In this document: positions 1 through 5,173 of the stretch, one piece after another
Layout: each line of letters opens with the position of its first letter
How positions within the stretch are numbered: position 1 is the first letter of the stretch
Source: Candidatus Thermokryptus sp.
Lineage (GTDB): Bacteria; Bacteroidota; Ignavibacteria; Kryptoniales; Kryptoniaceae
Assembly: GCA_028276305.1 (NCBI GenBank)
Contig: JAPYWO010000129.1
Span: 1 to 5,173 of the forward strand
DNA: 5,173 nt
Reading direction: 5' to 3'
The notes under the pieces: generated by a model
What the model was told of the DNA's origin: nothing
What the model saw: only the letters and a program-made list of their open reading frames with translations
Databases searched by the model: none
Translations under genes and position numbers: made by a program

Positions 1-1
1 G

Positions 2-1543
2 ATTGCTTTAGTATATGGCTATGGATGGAAACAGAGATATCTTGTGAAGATTGACAGCAGTTATTATATGCTCCCGATTCAGTGGAACATGAAGGGTTAT
101 CTTGATAATTCAACGGGGAGTTGGACAACTTATAATCCTGGGAATTGGTTTAATAGCGACGGGACTTTAAAAGCGACTAACACGAATTCATTTAGGAGTA
201 AATCTTATGACAAGAATTGTGCTGGTTGCCATGTCACAGGGCTTAACATAACGAAATATGTAAGCGCTCAAAACGATACATTTTGGATTGCGAAGTGGGC
301 GAACAATAACAGTGTTAGTGATATGGTAATCGGATGTGAAAATTGCCATGGACCTGGAGCTGAGCACGCCTCAACGGGAGACAAGACCAAGATAATTAAC
401 CCGAAGAATTTGTCATATGAGAGACAGCTTGAAGTGTGCGGGCAGTGCCATTTCCGTGGCTCAAGCTCATGGCATACTTATGAATATGCTTGGGATGAGA
501 CAAATAACAAGGCGTATGTCCCTGGTGATTCGCTTGGGCTTTATGTTGTTCACAAACCGGGTTTATGGCCAGATAATTACACCTCGCGTCAACATCATCA
601 GCAATATAATGATATTTTGAAATCAAAGCATTATACTAATCCATACCATAAACTAACCTGCTTTGAATGCCACAATCCTCACAAAGTCACAAGTAATAGC
701 CATCAAATAGTTGATTCGCTTTATGTTAGAGATCAAAGCGGTAATTATATCTGGGTAAAAACGAAAAACGATGACAATACTTTATGTTTGGCTTGCCATG
801 CTGGTTATGGTCCATTTGCAGGTCTGACGAGAGCGATGATTCAAGACCCAGTTGCCAATAAAGACACAATTGCTGCGGTTGTTACCAGGCATACTCATCA
901 CTCCTATGACCCCGAGAACAAAAATAATACTGGCGGGGCAAGCAGATGTTCAAAGTGCCATATGGCTAAAACAGCTATAACAGCGAAAGCATATGACATT
1001 CATAGCCATACTTTTGAAGTTATATCGCCAAAGAAGACGCTGGATTACAAGAATGTTACAACGCCTACCAAGGGTATGATTAACTCTTGTTCAGCGAGTT
1101 GCCACAGGAATCCAACTGGAAATATCCCAACTTTTGGTATACCAACAGATGCTAACCTCACTGATTGGACAGAGGCGACGGATATTCAGCTTGCTGATAC
1201 ATTGTGGATGTATTTCAGAAGTTGGTGGCCAACAAAGGTTGAACAAATTGCCGGTATTGTTAGCAAATTTGAACTGAGTCAAAACTATCCGAATCCGTTT
1301 AACCCGAGCACAACGATTGAATTTTCAATAGCGAAGAGAAGCAATGTTCGGCTTGTAATTTATGACATAACTGGCAGAATTGTGAGGACTTTAATTGATG
1401 GTCAAGAGTTTGAACCCGGTCTTTATAGAGTGCAGTGGAACGGGAAGAACGATTATGGTGAGTATGTAGCAAGCGGTATTTATATTTACAGGTTGCAAGC
1501 GGGTAATTTCACCGCAACGCGGAAGATGGTGCTTGCGAGATAA
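2..1543 (+). CDS. Multiheme cytochrome c with C-terminal type IX secretion sorting domain (5' end missing)
   Basis: Probable extracytoplasmic electron-transfer protein. The frame is open to the left edge. GTG at 44 could be a start, but the 14 codons before it read IALVYGYGWKQRYL and continue smoothly into the family-like 'YYMLPIQWN', so the gene very probably begins outside the window and its signal peptide is not visible. Counting from the GTG codon as residue 1, six CXXCH haem sites are present (Cys59, 98, 132, 206, 248, 302), plus a seventh CX3CH site (Cys349-His354). 'CENCHGPGAEH', 'CGQCHFRG' and 'CFECHNPH' resemble the multihaem families around octahaem tetrathionate reductase, DmsE and cytochrome c554. 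Histidine-rich stretches near 184-185, 283-286 and 320-322 could supply distal haem ligands. Residues ~409-499 form a FlgD-like beta domain starting 'FELSQNYPNPFNPSTTI' and ending 'ATRKMVLAR', the type A sorting signal that directs export across the outer membrane. The electron donor, acceptor and any enzymatic activity cannot be told from sequence. Confidence 0.9.
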   Translation: MALVYGYGWKQRYLVKIDSSYYMLPIQWNMKGYLDNSTGSWTTYNPGNWFNSDGTLKATNTNSFRSKSYDKNCAGCHVTGLNITKYVSAQNDTFWIAKWANNNSVSDMVIGCENCHGPGAEHASTGDKTKIINPKNLSYERQLEVCGQCHFRGSSSWHTYEYAWDETNNKAYVPGDSLGLYVVHKPGLWPDNYTSRQHHQQYNDILKSKHYTNPYHKLTCFECHNPHKVTSNSHQIVDSLYVRDQSGNYIWVKTKNDDNTLCLACHAGYGPFAGLTRAMIQDPVANKDTIAAVVTRHTHHSYDPENKNNTGGASRCSKCHMAKTAITAKAYDIHSHTFEVISPKKTLDYKNVTTPTKGMINSCSASCHRNPTGNIPTFGIPTDANLTDWTEATDIQLADTLWMYFRSWWPTKVEQIAGIVSKFELSQNYPNPFNPSTTIEFSIAKRSNVRLVIYDITGRIVRTLIDGQEFEPGLYRVQWNGKNDYGEYVASGIYIYRLQAGNFTATRKMVLAR

Positions 1544-1565
1544 TTTTCAATTAGTTTAAAAAATC

Positions 1566-1600
1566 AAAGGGCAGGTCAACTGACCTGCCCTTTTTTATTT
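1566..1600. terminator. Bidirectional intrinsic terminator between cytochrome and tRNA-Asp
   Basis: A perfect inverted repeat has arms gggcaggtca (1569-1578) and tgacctgccc (1581-1590). It extends by three A-T pairs outward, and the innermost pair probably opens to give a 4-nt loop. On the plus strand it is followed by TTTTTTATTT, a strong U-tract 22 bp after the cytochrome stop codon. Read on the minus strand the stem is followed by TTTGATTTTTT, so it can also end the tRNA-Asp transcript arriving from the right. Confidence 0.93.
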
Positions 1601-1601
1601 G

Positions 1602-1675
1602 CGGAGCCGACGGGGCTCGAACCCGCAACTTCCAGCGTGACAGGCTGGCGTGCTGACCAATTGCACCACGGCTCC
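1602..1675 (-). tRNA. trnD: tRNA-Asp (anticodon GUC)
   Basis: The minus strand folds into a complete 74-nt cloverleaf. The acceptor stem is GGAGCCG/CGGCTCC, the D stem GTGC/GCAC with a 9-nt loop, the anticodon stem CCAGC/GCTGG around loop CTGTCAC, and the T arm GCGGG-TTCGAGC-CCCGT with one G-U closing pair. The anticodon is GTC (plus-strand 1639-1641), which reads aspartate codons. The discriminator base is G, as expected for tRNA-Asp. The 3' CCA is not encoded (the next bases are CAA), so it must be added after transcription. The gene is alone, with its own promoter upstream and a hairpin 1-2 nt past its 3' end. Confidence 0.96.
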
Positions 1676-1689
1676 CTAAAACCGAGATA

Positions 1690-1718
1690 AATATAATGAA
1701 TAGAGCAAAAAAATGCAA
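1690..1718 (-). promoter_or_regulatory. Putative sigma70-type promoter of tRNA-Asp
   Basis: On the minus strand TTGCAT (1718-1713) and TATATT (1695-1690) are separated by exactly 17 bp. The -10 box ends 14 bp before the mature tRNA 5' end, which leaves a leader of about 7 nt for RNase P to remove. Spacing and position are both ideal. The call rests on consensus match alone. Confidence 0.65.
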
Positions 1719-1749
1719 GTTGAACAAACTTACCTCAGTGTTTTTTGAC

Positions 1750-1778
1750 TTGACAAAGGGAAAACTTTTCATTATATT
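1750..1778 (+). promoter_or_regulatory. Putative sigma70-type promoter of the arsR-pirin-doxX operon
   Basis: TTGACA (1750-1755) is a perfect -35 box, and TATATT (1773-1778), one mismatch from consensus, lies 17 bp downstream. Expected transcription start is near 1784-1786, giving a leader of about 37 nt before the repressor gene. It points away from the tRNA-Asp promoter, and the two -35 boxes are 31 bp apart. This is an E. coli-like promoter rather than the -33/-7 type of classical Bacteroidetes. Confidence 0.75.
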
Positions 1779-1779
1779 T

Positions 1780-1799
1780 ATATAGAAGTTTGTCTATAT
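1780..1799. promoter_or_regulatory. Inverted repeat, probable operator for the ArsR-family repressor
   Basis: The arms ATATAGA (1780-1786) and TCTATAT (1793-1799) are perfect reverse complements around a 6-bp spacer AGTTTG. The repeat begins 1 bp after the -10 box and covers the predicted start site, where ArsR/SmtB repressors commonly bind AT-rich dyads. Because transcription should start inside the left arm, the RNA would lack a full left arm, so a DNA operator is more likely than an RNA hairpin. Binding by the adjacent repressor is inferred. Confidence 0.65.
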
Positions 1800-1821
1800 T
1801 TCTAAATAAAAAACAAGGTCA

Positions 1822-2094
1822 ATGGCGAAAACAAAAATTTCAAAACTCGCTAAAGCACTTGCGGATGAAACAAGATGTAAGATTTTTGAACTAATAGCTA
1901 AGTCAAAGGAGATAAGTTGCAAAGAGATCACAGAAAAAATCGGCTTAAGACAACCAACAATTTCACATCATCTTAAAATTTTGACGGAAAGCGGTCTTGT
2001 GGATGTTAGAAGGGAGGGGCAATTTCATTATTTCAGCGTCAACAAAAAAACGCTCGCTGAGTTTTCAAGTTATCTCGCACAATTTCAAAATTAA
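1822..2094 (+). CDS. ArsR/SmtB-family winged-helix transcriptional repressor
   Basis: A small cytoplasmic DNA-binding protein of 90 residues, at the short end of the ArsR family. It shows the standard order: 'LAKALADETRCKIFELI' (residues 9-25, dimer and scaffold helices), the recognition helix-turn-helix 'ISCKEITEKIGLRQPTISHHLKIL' region (31-54), and the wing 'GLVDVRREGQFHYFSV' (58-73). The classical arsenic/cadmium site CVC in the third helix is absent. That region reads I-S-C-K-E with one Cys33, and a second Cys19 occupies a usually hydrophobic position, so the signal may be another metal, a thiol or sulfur oxidant, or none of these. The ATG at 1822 has a weak, closely spaced AAGG (1815-1818). 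It is the first gene of the cluster, 14 bp before pirin, downstream of a strong promoter with a dyad on the start site, which suggests autorepression together with the following genes. Family assignment is secure, the inducer unknown. Confidence 0.92.
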   Translation: MAKTKISKLAKALADETRCKIFELIAKSKEISCKEITEKIGLRQPTISHHLKILTESGLVDVRREGQFHYFSVNKKTLAEFSSYLAQFQN

Positions 2095-2108
2095 AGCTAC
2101 TTAAAAAG

Positions 2109-2960
2109 ATGATTAAAATAGAAAAATATCGCTCTGTAAAAGGAATTTTCCCGGGAATTGAAGTCAGAGATGGTGCCGGTGTTAGGCTGAAAAGATACAT
2201 CGGCTCCCCATATTTAAATTATCTTGACCCGTTCCCTTTGCTTGATGAATTTAAAAGTGACAACCCAGATGATTATATAGCTGGTTTCCCACCCCATCCG
2301 CATCGTGGTTTTCAAACTCTAACTTACATGATAAGTGGCGATTTTGAGCATTGGGATAGTACTGGGAGCAAAGGGAATTTAACTTCGGGAGGACTTCAAT
2401 GGATGAACGCTGGAAGTGGGGTGATTCACAGCGAAATGCCAAAGATGAAAAATGGTTTGCTCTGGGGTTTTCAACTATGGTTAAATTCACCGGCAAAGGA
2501 AAAAATGAGCGACCCGTTTTATCATAATTTTAAAGCACTTGAAATCAACGAAAGGAACTTCAAGATAAACCTCTTATCCGGCGAATTTAAAGATATAAAC
2601 CAAACTAATCTCGCATATTATCCCTTCTTATACATTGATGTTAGAATAAGTGAGGGAGAGAAATTTGAGTTTGAAATACCCGATAAGACGAATTGCTTTT
2701 GCCTTGTATCTGAGGGCTTGATTGAATTACCTGAAAATGTCAGAATTAGAGATGGCTTCATCGGGGTTTTATCCGAAGGAAATAAAATTAAATTCACTGC
2801 ATTAAAAAATTCAGTTGTGCTAATTGGCTGCGCACAGCCATTAAATGAACCGGTCGCAAGGTGGGGTCCATTTGTTATGAACACGAAGGAGGAAATTTAT
2901 CAGGCAATTGAGGATTATCAAATGGGGCGTCTTGTTAAGAAAAAAGCAGTTGAGATATAA
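2109..2960 (+). CDS. Pirin family protein (bicupin, putative quercetin 2,3-dioxygenase-like)
   Basis: A complete pirin of 283 residues, close to the usual ~230-300. The N-terminal cupin carries the full metal-binding set: His63 and His65 in 'PPHPHRGFQTLTYM', and His107 and Glu109 in 'GSGVIHSEMP'. These match the iron ligands known in human pirin and E. coli YhhW. The C-terminal cupin ends in the family signature 'NEPVARWGPFVMNT' followed by 'EEIYQAIEDYQMGRL'. Some characterised pirins cleave quercetin, while others act as redox-sensitive protein partners, so the substrate here is open. No signal peptide is seen, so it is probably cytoplasmic. The start ATG has only a poor A-rich ribosome site, and with a 14-bp gap after the repressor gene translation may be partly coupled. 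Co-location with a repressor and DoxX proteins suggests an oxidative or electrophile stress role, by inference. Confidence 0.94.
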   Translation: MIKIEKYRSVKGIFPGIEVRDGAGVRLKRYIGSPYLNYLDPFPLLDEFKSDNPDDYIAGFPPHPHRGFQTLTYMISGDFEHWDSTGSKGNLTSGGLQWMNAGSGVIHSEMPKMKNGLLWGFQLWLNSPAKEKMSDPFYHNFKALEINERNFKINLLSGEFKDINQTNLAYYPFLYIDVRISEGEKFEFEIPDKTNCFCLVSEGLIELPENVRIRDGFIGVLSEGNKIKFTALKNSVVLIGCAQPLNEPVARWGPFVMNTKEEIYQAIEDYQMGRLVKKKAVEI

Positions 2961-2988
2961 CAAAACTAAAACAAAATAGGTTAAAGCT

Positions 2989-3429
2989 ATGTTGACAAAA
3001 CTTTCAAACAAAGTTGTCAGCGATATAGCCCTTTTTGTAATTCGGTTGATACTTGGCGTGGTCTTCATTGCCCATGGGTATCCGAAGCTGTTCGTCTGGG
3101 GAATATCCGGAGTAAGCCAATTCTTCGGTCAGCTTGGGATTCCATTCCCTGGATTTTTCGCTGTTGTTGTTTCAATCGTTGAATTCTTCGGTGGGATTGC
3201 CTTAATCCTCGGACTTTTCTCACGATGGGCTGGACTTTTGATAGCAATTAATATGATAGGGGCAACTTTATTCGCCAAGCTAAAGGTCGGGCTCATTGCA
3301 CCGTTTGATAAACCGGGTGTTGGATTTGAACTTGACCTCGCACTGCTTGGATGCGCACTGGCTATTTTGGTCTTCGGACCGGGAAGAGTTTCAGTTGAAC
3401 TTGGCTTGCTCAAAAAAGAACTATCTTAA
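2989..3429 (+). CDS. DoxX family membrane protein (first copy)
   Basis: A 146-residue inner-membrane protein with four predicted transmembrane segments at about 11-29, 54-76, 79-96 and 113-130. DoxX features visible are 'RLILGVVFIAHGYPKL' at the first helix (residues 19-34), Glu65 followed by a Gly-Gly pair in helix two, 'GLFSRWAGLLIAINM' (75-89), and 'GFELDLALLGCALAIL' opening the fourth helix (112-127). The family includes DoxD/DoxX subunits of archaeal thiosulfate:quinone oxidoreductase and many bacterial proteins of unknown role. Some mycobacterial members take part in thiol and oxidative-stress defence. It follows pirin by 28 bp without its own promoter that I can see, so it should share the arsR transcript. 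The Shine-Dalgarno is weak. Its exact activity is not deducible, and it is only distantly like the next gene despite the shared fold. Confidence 0.9.
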   Translation: MLTKLSNKVVSDIALFVIRLILGVVFIAHGYPKLFVWGISGVSQFFGQLGIPFPGFFAVVVSIVEFFGGIALILGLFSRWAGLLIAINMIGATLFAKLKVGLIAPFDKPGVGFELDLALLGCALAILVFGPGRVSVELGLLKKELS

Positions 3430-3440
3430 AAAATAAAATC

Positions 3441-3446
3441 AAGGAG
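3441..3446 (+). promoter_or_regulatory. Strong Shine-Dalgarno of the second doxX gene
   Basis: AAGGAG lies 8 nt before the ATG at 3455 and fixes that start. It contrasts with the poor ribosome sites of the three genes before it in the same cluster. Confidence 0.85.
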
Positions 3447-3454
3447 ATGAAAAA

Positions 3455-3826
3455 ATGGAAGCAATCTGGATAATCGGCAGAATTTTATTCTCAGCTCTAT
3501 TTATAATGTCCGGGTTTGGTCATTTTAGAAATCGCAAAGACATGGTCGCTTATGCACAAATGATGAAAGCACCGGCACCGGAGATTTTAGTCCCTTTGAC
3601 TGGATTAATGATAATCCTTGGGGGATTGAGCGTTTTATTTGATTTCTACACAACTATTGGAGCGATTTTACTTGTGGTTTTCTTAATCCCAACCGCATTT
3701 ATAATGCATAAGTTTTGGGGAGTTCAAGACCCTGGGCTTTCTGCAAACCAAATGGCGCATTTCTTCAAAAATCTCGCCCTCGCTGGGGCTTCGCTTATCA
3801 TTATTTATTTTAAGAACGCGCAGTAA
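3455..3826 (+). CDS. DoxX family membrane protein (second copy)
   Basis: A 123-residue small membrane protein with four predicted transmembrane segments at about 4-21, 43-62, 66-84 and 103-118. Family marks are 'RILFSALFIMSGFGHF' (residues 9-24), the Pro-containing 'VPLTGLMIILGGLSVL' (46-61), 'MHKFWGVQDP' (84-93) and 'NQMAHFFKNLALAGASL' (98-114). The last two are typical of short bacterial DoxX proteins. It is the last gene of the cluster, 25 bp after the first doxX gene, and has the best Shine-Dalgarno of the four. A hairpin begins 6 bp past its stop codon. It differs from its neighbour in length, loop sequence and end motifs, so the two are not a recent tandem duplication and may form two different subunits. 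Function beyond the family is unknown. Confidence 0.91.
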   Translation: MEAIWIIGRILFSALFIMSGFGHFRNRKDMVAYAQMMKAPAPEILVPLTGLMIILGGLSVLFDFYTTIGAILLVVFLIPTAFIMHKFWGVQDPGLSANQMAHFFKNLALAGASLIIIYFKNAQ

Positions 3827-3832
3827 AAAAAT

Positions 3833-3860
3833 AACCCCGACCTTGATTCAGGTCGGGGTT
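3833..3860. terminator. Bidirectional hairpin terminator between convergent doxX and thiolase genes
   Basis: Perfect 11-bp arms AACCCCGACCT (3833-3843) and AGGTCGGGGTT (3850-3860) enclose loop TGATTC. For the thiolase transcript (minus) the tail is TTATTTTTTT, a strong U-tract. For the doxX operon (plus) the tail TTTAAGTTTAAA is weaker and overlaps the thiolase stop region, so stopping in that direction may be less efficient. Confidence 0.9.
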
Positions 3861-3865
3861 TAAGT

Positions 3866-5044
3866 TTAAACAAGCTCAAAGATTCCAGCTGCGCCCATTC
3901 CGCCACCGATGCACATAGTGACCATACCGTATTTAACATTTCTTCTTTTCATCTCATTTAAAAGCGTTACCGTGAGTTTAGCTCCCGTGCAACCGAGAGG
4001 ATGCCCCAGAGCGATTGCGCCACCATTGACATTGATTATTTCCTCATTTAACCCCGCGAGTTTTATAACCGCAAGCGTTTGAGCAGCGAAAGCTTCGTTA
4101 AGTTCAATTAAGCCGATATCTTCAAGTTTTAGCCCCGCTAATTTCAGCGCTTTTGGTATAGCTTCAACAGGACCTATACCCATAATTTCAGGTGGAACCC
4201 CAGCAACGGCAAATGAGACAAATCTGGCGATGGGCTTTAAGCCAAGCTCTTTTACTTTTTCTTCAGACATAACTACGACACCAGCGGCTCCATCGCTCAT
4301 TTGCGATGAATTTCCAGCTGTAACAGTCCCACCTTCTTTGAACGCTGGTTTAAGCTGTGCAAGTTTTTCAAGCGATGTGTCAGCCCTTGGTCCCTCGTCC
4401 GTGTCAAAAATTTTCTCTTCTATGATTTTCTCCCCCTTGCCATTTATATATTTATTCACAACCTTGAGAGGAACAATCTCATCTTTAAATTTTCCATCTT
4501 GAATTGCCTTCAATGCCTTCTGGTGACTTTTAAGTGCAAATTCATCCTGCATCTGGCGAGTTATCTGATATTTCTCAGCGACCCTCTCAGCCGTCAAGCC
4601 CATGCTGATGTAAACCTCGGGGTAATTTTCCGCAAGATACGGATTTGCCGAAAATTTATTTCCAGTCATCGGGACCAAGCTCATTGATTCAACACCGCCT
4701 GCGATAATGATGTCAGCGTGACCGAGCATAATTCTTTCAGCAGCAAAAGCTATTGATTGCAATCCTGATGAACAAAATCTATTGATGGTTATCGCTGGGA
4801 CATTCACCGGCAATCCAGCTCTTAAACTTGCTATCCTTGCGATATTTAAACCTTGCTCACCTTCAGGGAATGCGCAACCGATTATGACATCATCAATTTC
4901 AGCGGGGTTTAAATTTGGCGTTTTCTTGACAAGCTCTGAAATGACAGTTGAAAGCATTTCATCCGGACGAAAATCTTTCAATGTGCCCTTTTTCGCCTTT
5001 CCAACCGCTGTTCTAAGTGCTGTTACGATATATGCAGACCTCAT
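3866..5044 (-). CDS. fadA: Thiolase, acetyl-CoA C-acyltransferase (beta-oxidation)
   Basis: Catalyses CoA-dependent cleavage of 3-ketoacyl-CoA to acetyl-CoA and a shortened acyl-CoA, and can run in reverse. Complete at 392 residues, the normal thiolase length. All catalytic residues are present: nucleophile Cys91 in '[10 protein letters not shown]', 'NEAFAAQ' at 316-322, His348 in '[15 protein letters not shown]', and base Cys378 in '[10 protein letters not shown]'. The start is set at the ATG at 5044 because GGAGGG lies 4 nt upstream. An in-frame TTG at 5056 would add four residues but would put the ribosome site inside the gene, so it is rejected. The gene directly upstream on the same strand encodes a FadN/FadB-type dehydrogenase, so a degradative role (EC 2.3.1.16) is more likely than acetoacetyl-CoA synthesis. 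Chain-length preference cannot be read. The cytoplasmic product probably works with the upstream protein as separate polypeptides from one operon. Confidence 0.95.
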   Translation of the reverse strand: MRSAYIVTALRTAVGKAKKGTLKDFRPDEMLSTVISELVKKTPNLNPAEIDDVIIGCAFPEGEQGLNIARIASLRAGLPVNVPAITINRFCSSGLQSIAFAAERIMLGHADIIIAGGVESMSLVPMTGNKFSANPYLAENYPEVYISMGLTAERVAEKYQITRQMQDEFALKSHQKALKAIQDGKFKDEIVPLKVVNKYINGKGEKIIEEKIFDTDEGPRADTSLEKLAQLKPAFKEGGTVTAGNSSQMSDGAAGVVVMSEEKVKELGLKPIARFVSFAVAGVPPEIMGIGPVEAIPKALKLAGLKLEDIGLIELNEAFAAQTLAVIKLAGLNEEIINVNGGAIALGHPLGCTGAKLTVTLLNEMKRRNVKYGMVTMCIGGGMGAAGIFELV

Positions 5045-5048
5045 TTTG

Positions 5049-5054
5049 CCCTCC
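5049..5054 (-). promoter_or_regulatory. Shine-Dalgarno that fixes the thiolase start
   Basis: On the minus strand GGAGGG is followed by CAAA and then ATG (5044-5042). This strong site supports initiation at 5044 rather than at the in-frame TTG at 5056. Confidence 0.85.
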
Positions 5055-5064
5055 AATTTTTGAT

Positions 5065-5172
5065 TTAATTTCTTAACGGTTTTCCATATTTTAAGATATA
5101 CTGCATTCTCTCCTGCGTTTTCTTCTCACCACACAAGCTCAAAAACGCCTCGCGCTCAAGGTCAAGTATGTA
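5065..5172 (-). CDS. C-terminus of 3-hydroxyacyl-CoA dehydrogenase/enoyl-CoA hydratase (partial)
   Basis: The last 35 codons of a gene entering from the right edge, with stop TAA at 5067-5065. The visible protein is [18 protein letters not shown] followed by [17 protein letters not shown]. '[26 protein letters not shown]' is the closing signature of FadN-type bifunctional 3-hydroxyacyl-CoA dehydrogenases with an enoyl-CoA hydratase domain, as in Bacillus fadN. That enzyme hydrates trans-2-enoyl-CoA and oxidises the product to 3-ketoacyl-CoA, the substrate of the thiolase encoded 20 bp downstream on the same strand. The short gap and lack of a terminator indicate one operon. The catalytic domains lie outside the window, so whether both activities are intact cannot be checked, and a plain fadB symbol would be over-specific. 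Confidence 0.82.
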   Translation of the reverse strand, partial: YILDLEREAFLSLCGEKKTQERMQYILKYGKPLRN

Positions 5173-5173
5173 C

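Noticed and set aside
44..46. GTG as the start codon of the cytochrome gene
   Set aside because: The frame is open to base 2, the upstream codons encode a continuous family-like stretch, there is no good ribosome site, and starting here would leave a haem protein with no signal peptide.
396..626. Minus-strand and alternate-frame open frames inside the cytochrome, pirin, doxX and thiolase genes
   Set aside because: All lie inside genes with clear family motifs. They lack ribosome sites and their translations look like frame shadows.
1551..1772. Minus-strand open frame of 73 codons across the terminator and tRNA
   Set aside because: It overlaps the complete tRNA-Asp and both promoters. Its translation shows no recognisable protein features.
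1795..1800. Second TATATT as an alternative -10 box for the repressor operon
   Set aside because: The 17-bp spaced upstream position has no -35-like sequence, and the hexamer is largely part of the right arm of the dyad. The TATATT at 1773 pairs with a perfect TTGACA.
2989..3826. Tandem duplication of one doxX gene
   Set aside because: The two proteins differ in length, loop composition and signature motifs, with no long nucleotide identity visible between them.
5054..5056. TTG start giving a thiolase four residues longer
   Set aside because: It overlaps the GGAGGG ribosome site for the ATG at 5044, and thiolases normally begin a few residues before the 'IVTALRT' motif, as the ATG start does.
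1..5173. CRISPR array, insertion sequence or attachment site
   Set aside because: No regularly spaced repeats, transposase-like frames or terminal inverted repeats were seen. The tRNA has no partial duplicate of its 3' end elsewhere in the window, so there is no sign of integration.

Overview
The window is 5,173 bp of AT-leaning bacterial DNA with compact gene spacing. The strongest clue to its origin is the first gene, a secreted multiheme cytochrome c that ends in a 'NYPNPFNPSTTI...' C-terminal domain. That domain is the type A (Por/type IX secretion, FlgD-like fold) sorting signal common in the Bacteroidota-Chlorobiota-Ignavibacteria-Kryptonia group. The AT-leaning composition, frequent AGA/AGG arginine codons, sigma70-like promoters and clear Shine-Dalgarno sites ahead of two genes would fit an Ignavibacteria or Candidatus Kryptonia type lineage better than a classical Bacteroides. 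This placement is inference from motifs, not a measured phylogeny.

Layout, left to right. (1) 2-1543 (+): 3' part of a multiheme cytochrome c gene, cut by the window edge, followed by a strong hairpin terminator at 1566-1600. (2) 1602-1675 (-): tRNA-Asp(GUC), transcribed toward the same hairpin, which therefore probably stops both genes. (3) 1690-1755: two back-to-back promoters, one for the tRNA (-) and one for the next operon (+). A perfect 7-6-7 inverted repeat at 1780-1799 sits on the expected start site of the (+) promoter. (4) 1822-3826 (+): a four-gene cluster of ArsR-family repressor, pirin, DoxX-family membrane protein and a second DoxX-family membrane protein. (5) 3833-3860: a hairpin shared by two convergent transcription units. 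(6) 3866-5044 (-): a complete thiolase. It is preceded on the same strand, 20 bp away, by the last 35 codons of a FadN/FadB-type 3-hydroxyacyl-CoA dehydrogenase (5065-5172), which runs off the right edge.

How the genes work together. The right side is a fatty-acid beta-oxidation operon, with hydratase/dehydrogenase followed by thiolase. The left gene is probably a cell-surface or released electron-transfer protein. The middle cluster looks like a self-regulated stress module: the repressor gene comes first, its probable operator overlaps the start site, and the genes it would control encode a cupin metalloprotein (pirin) and two small four-helix membrane proteins of the DoxX family. The inducer cannot be read from the sequence. 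The repressor lacks the classical ArsR cysteine pair but has two cysteines elsewhere. Nothing here amounts to a clearly new system. The best candidates for follow-up are this arsR-pirin-doxX-doxX cluster and the cytochrome fused to a sorting domain, with its CX3CH site.
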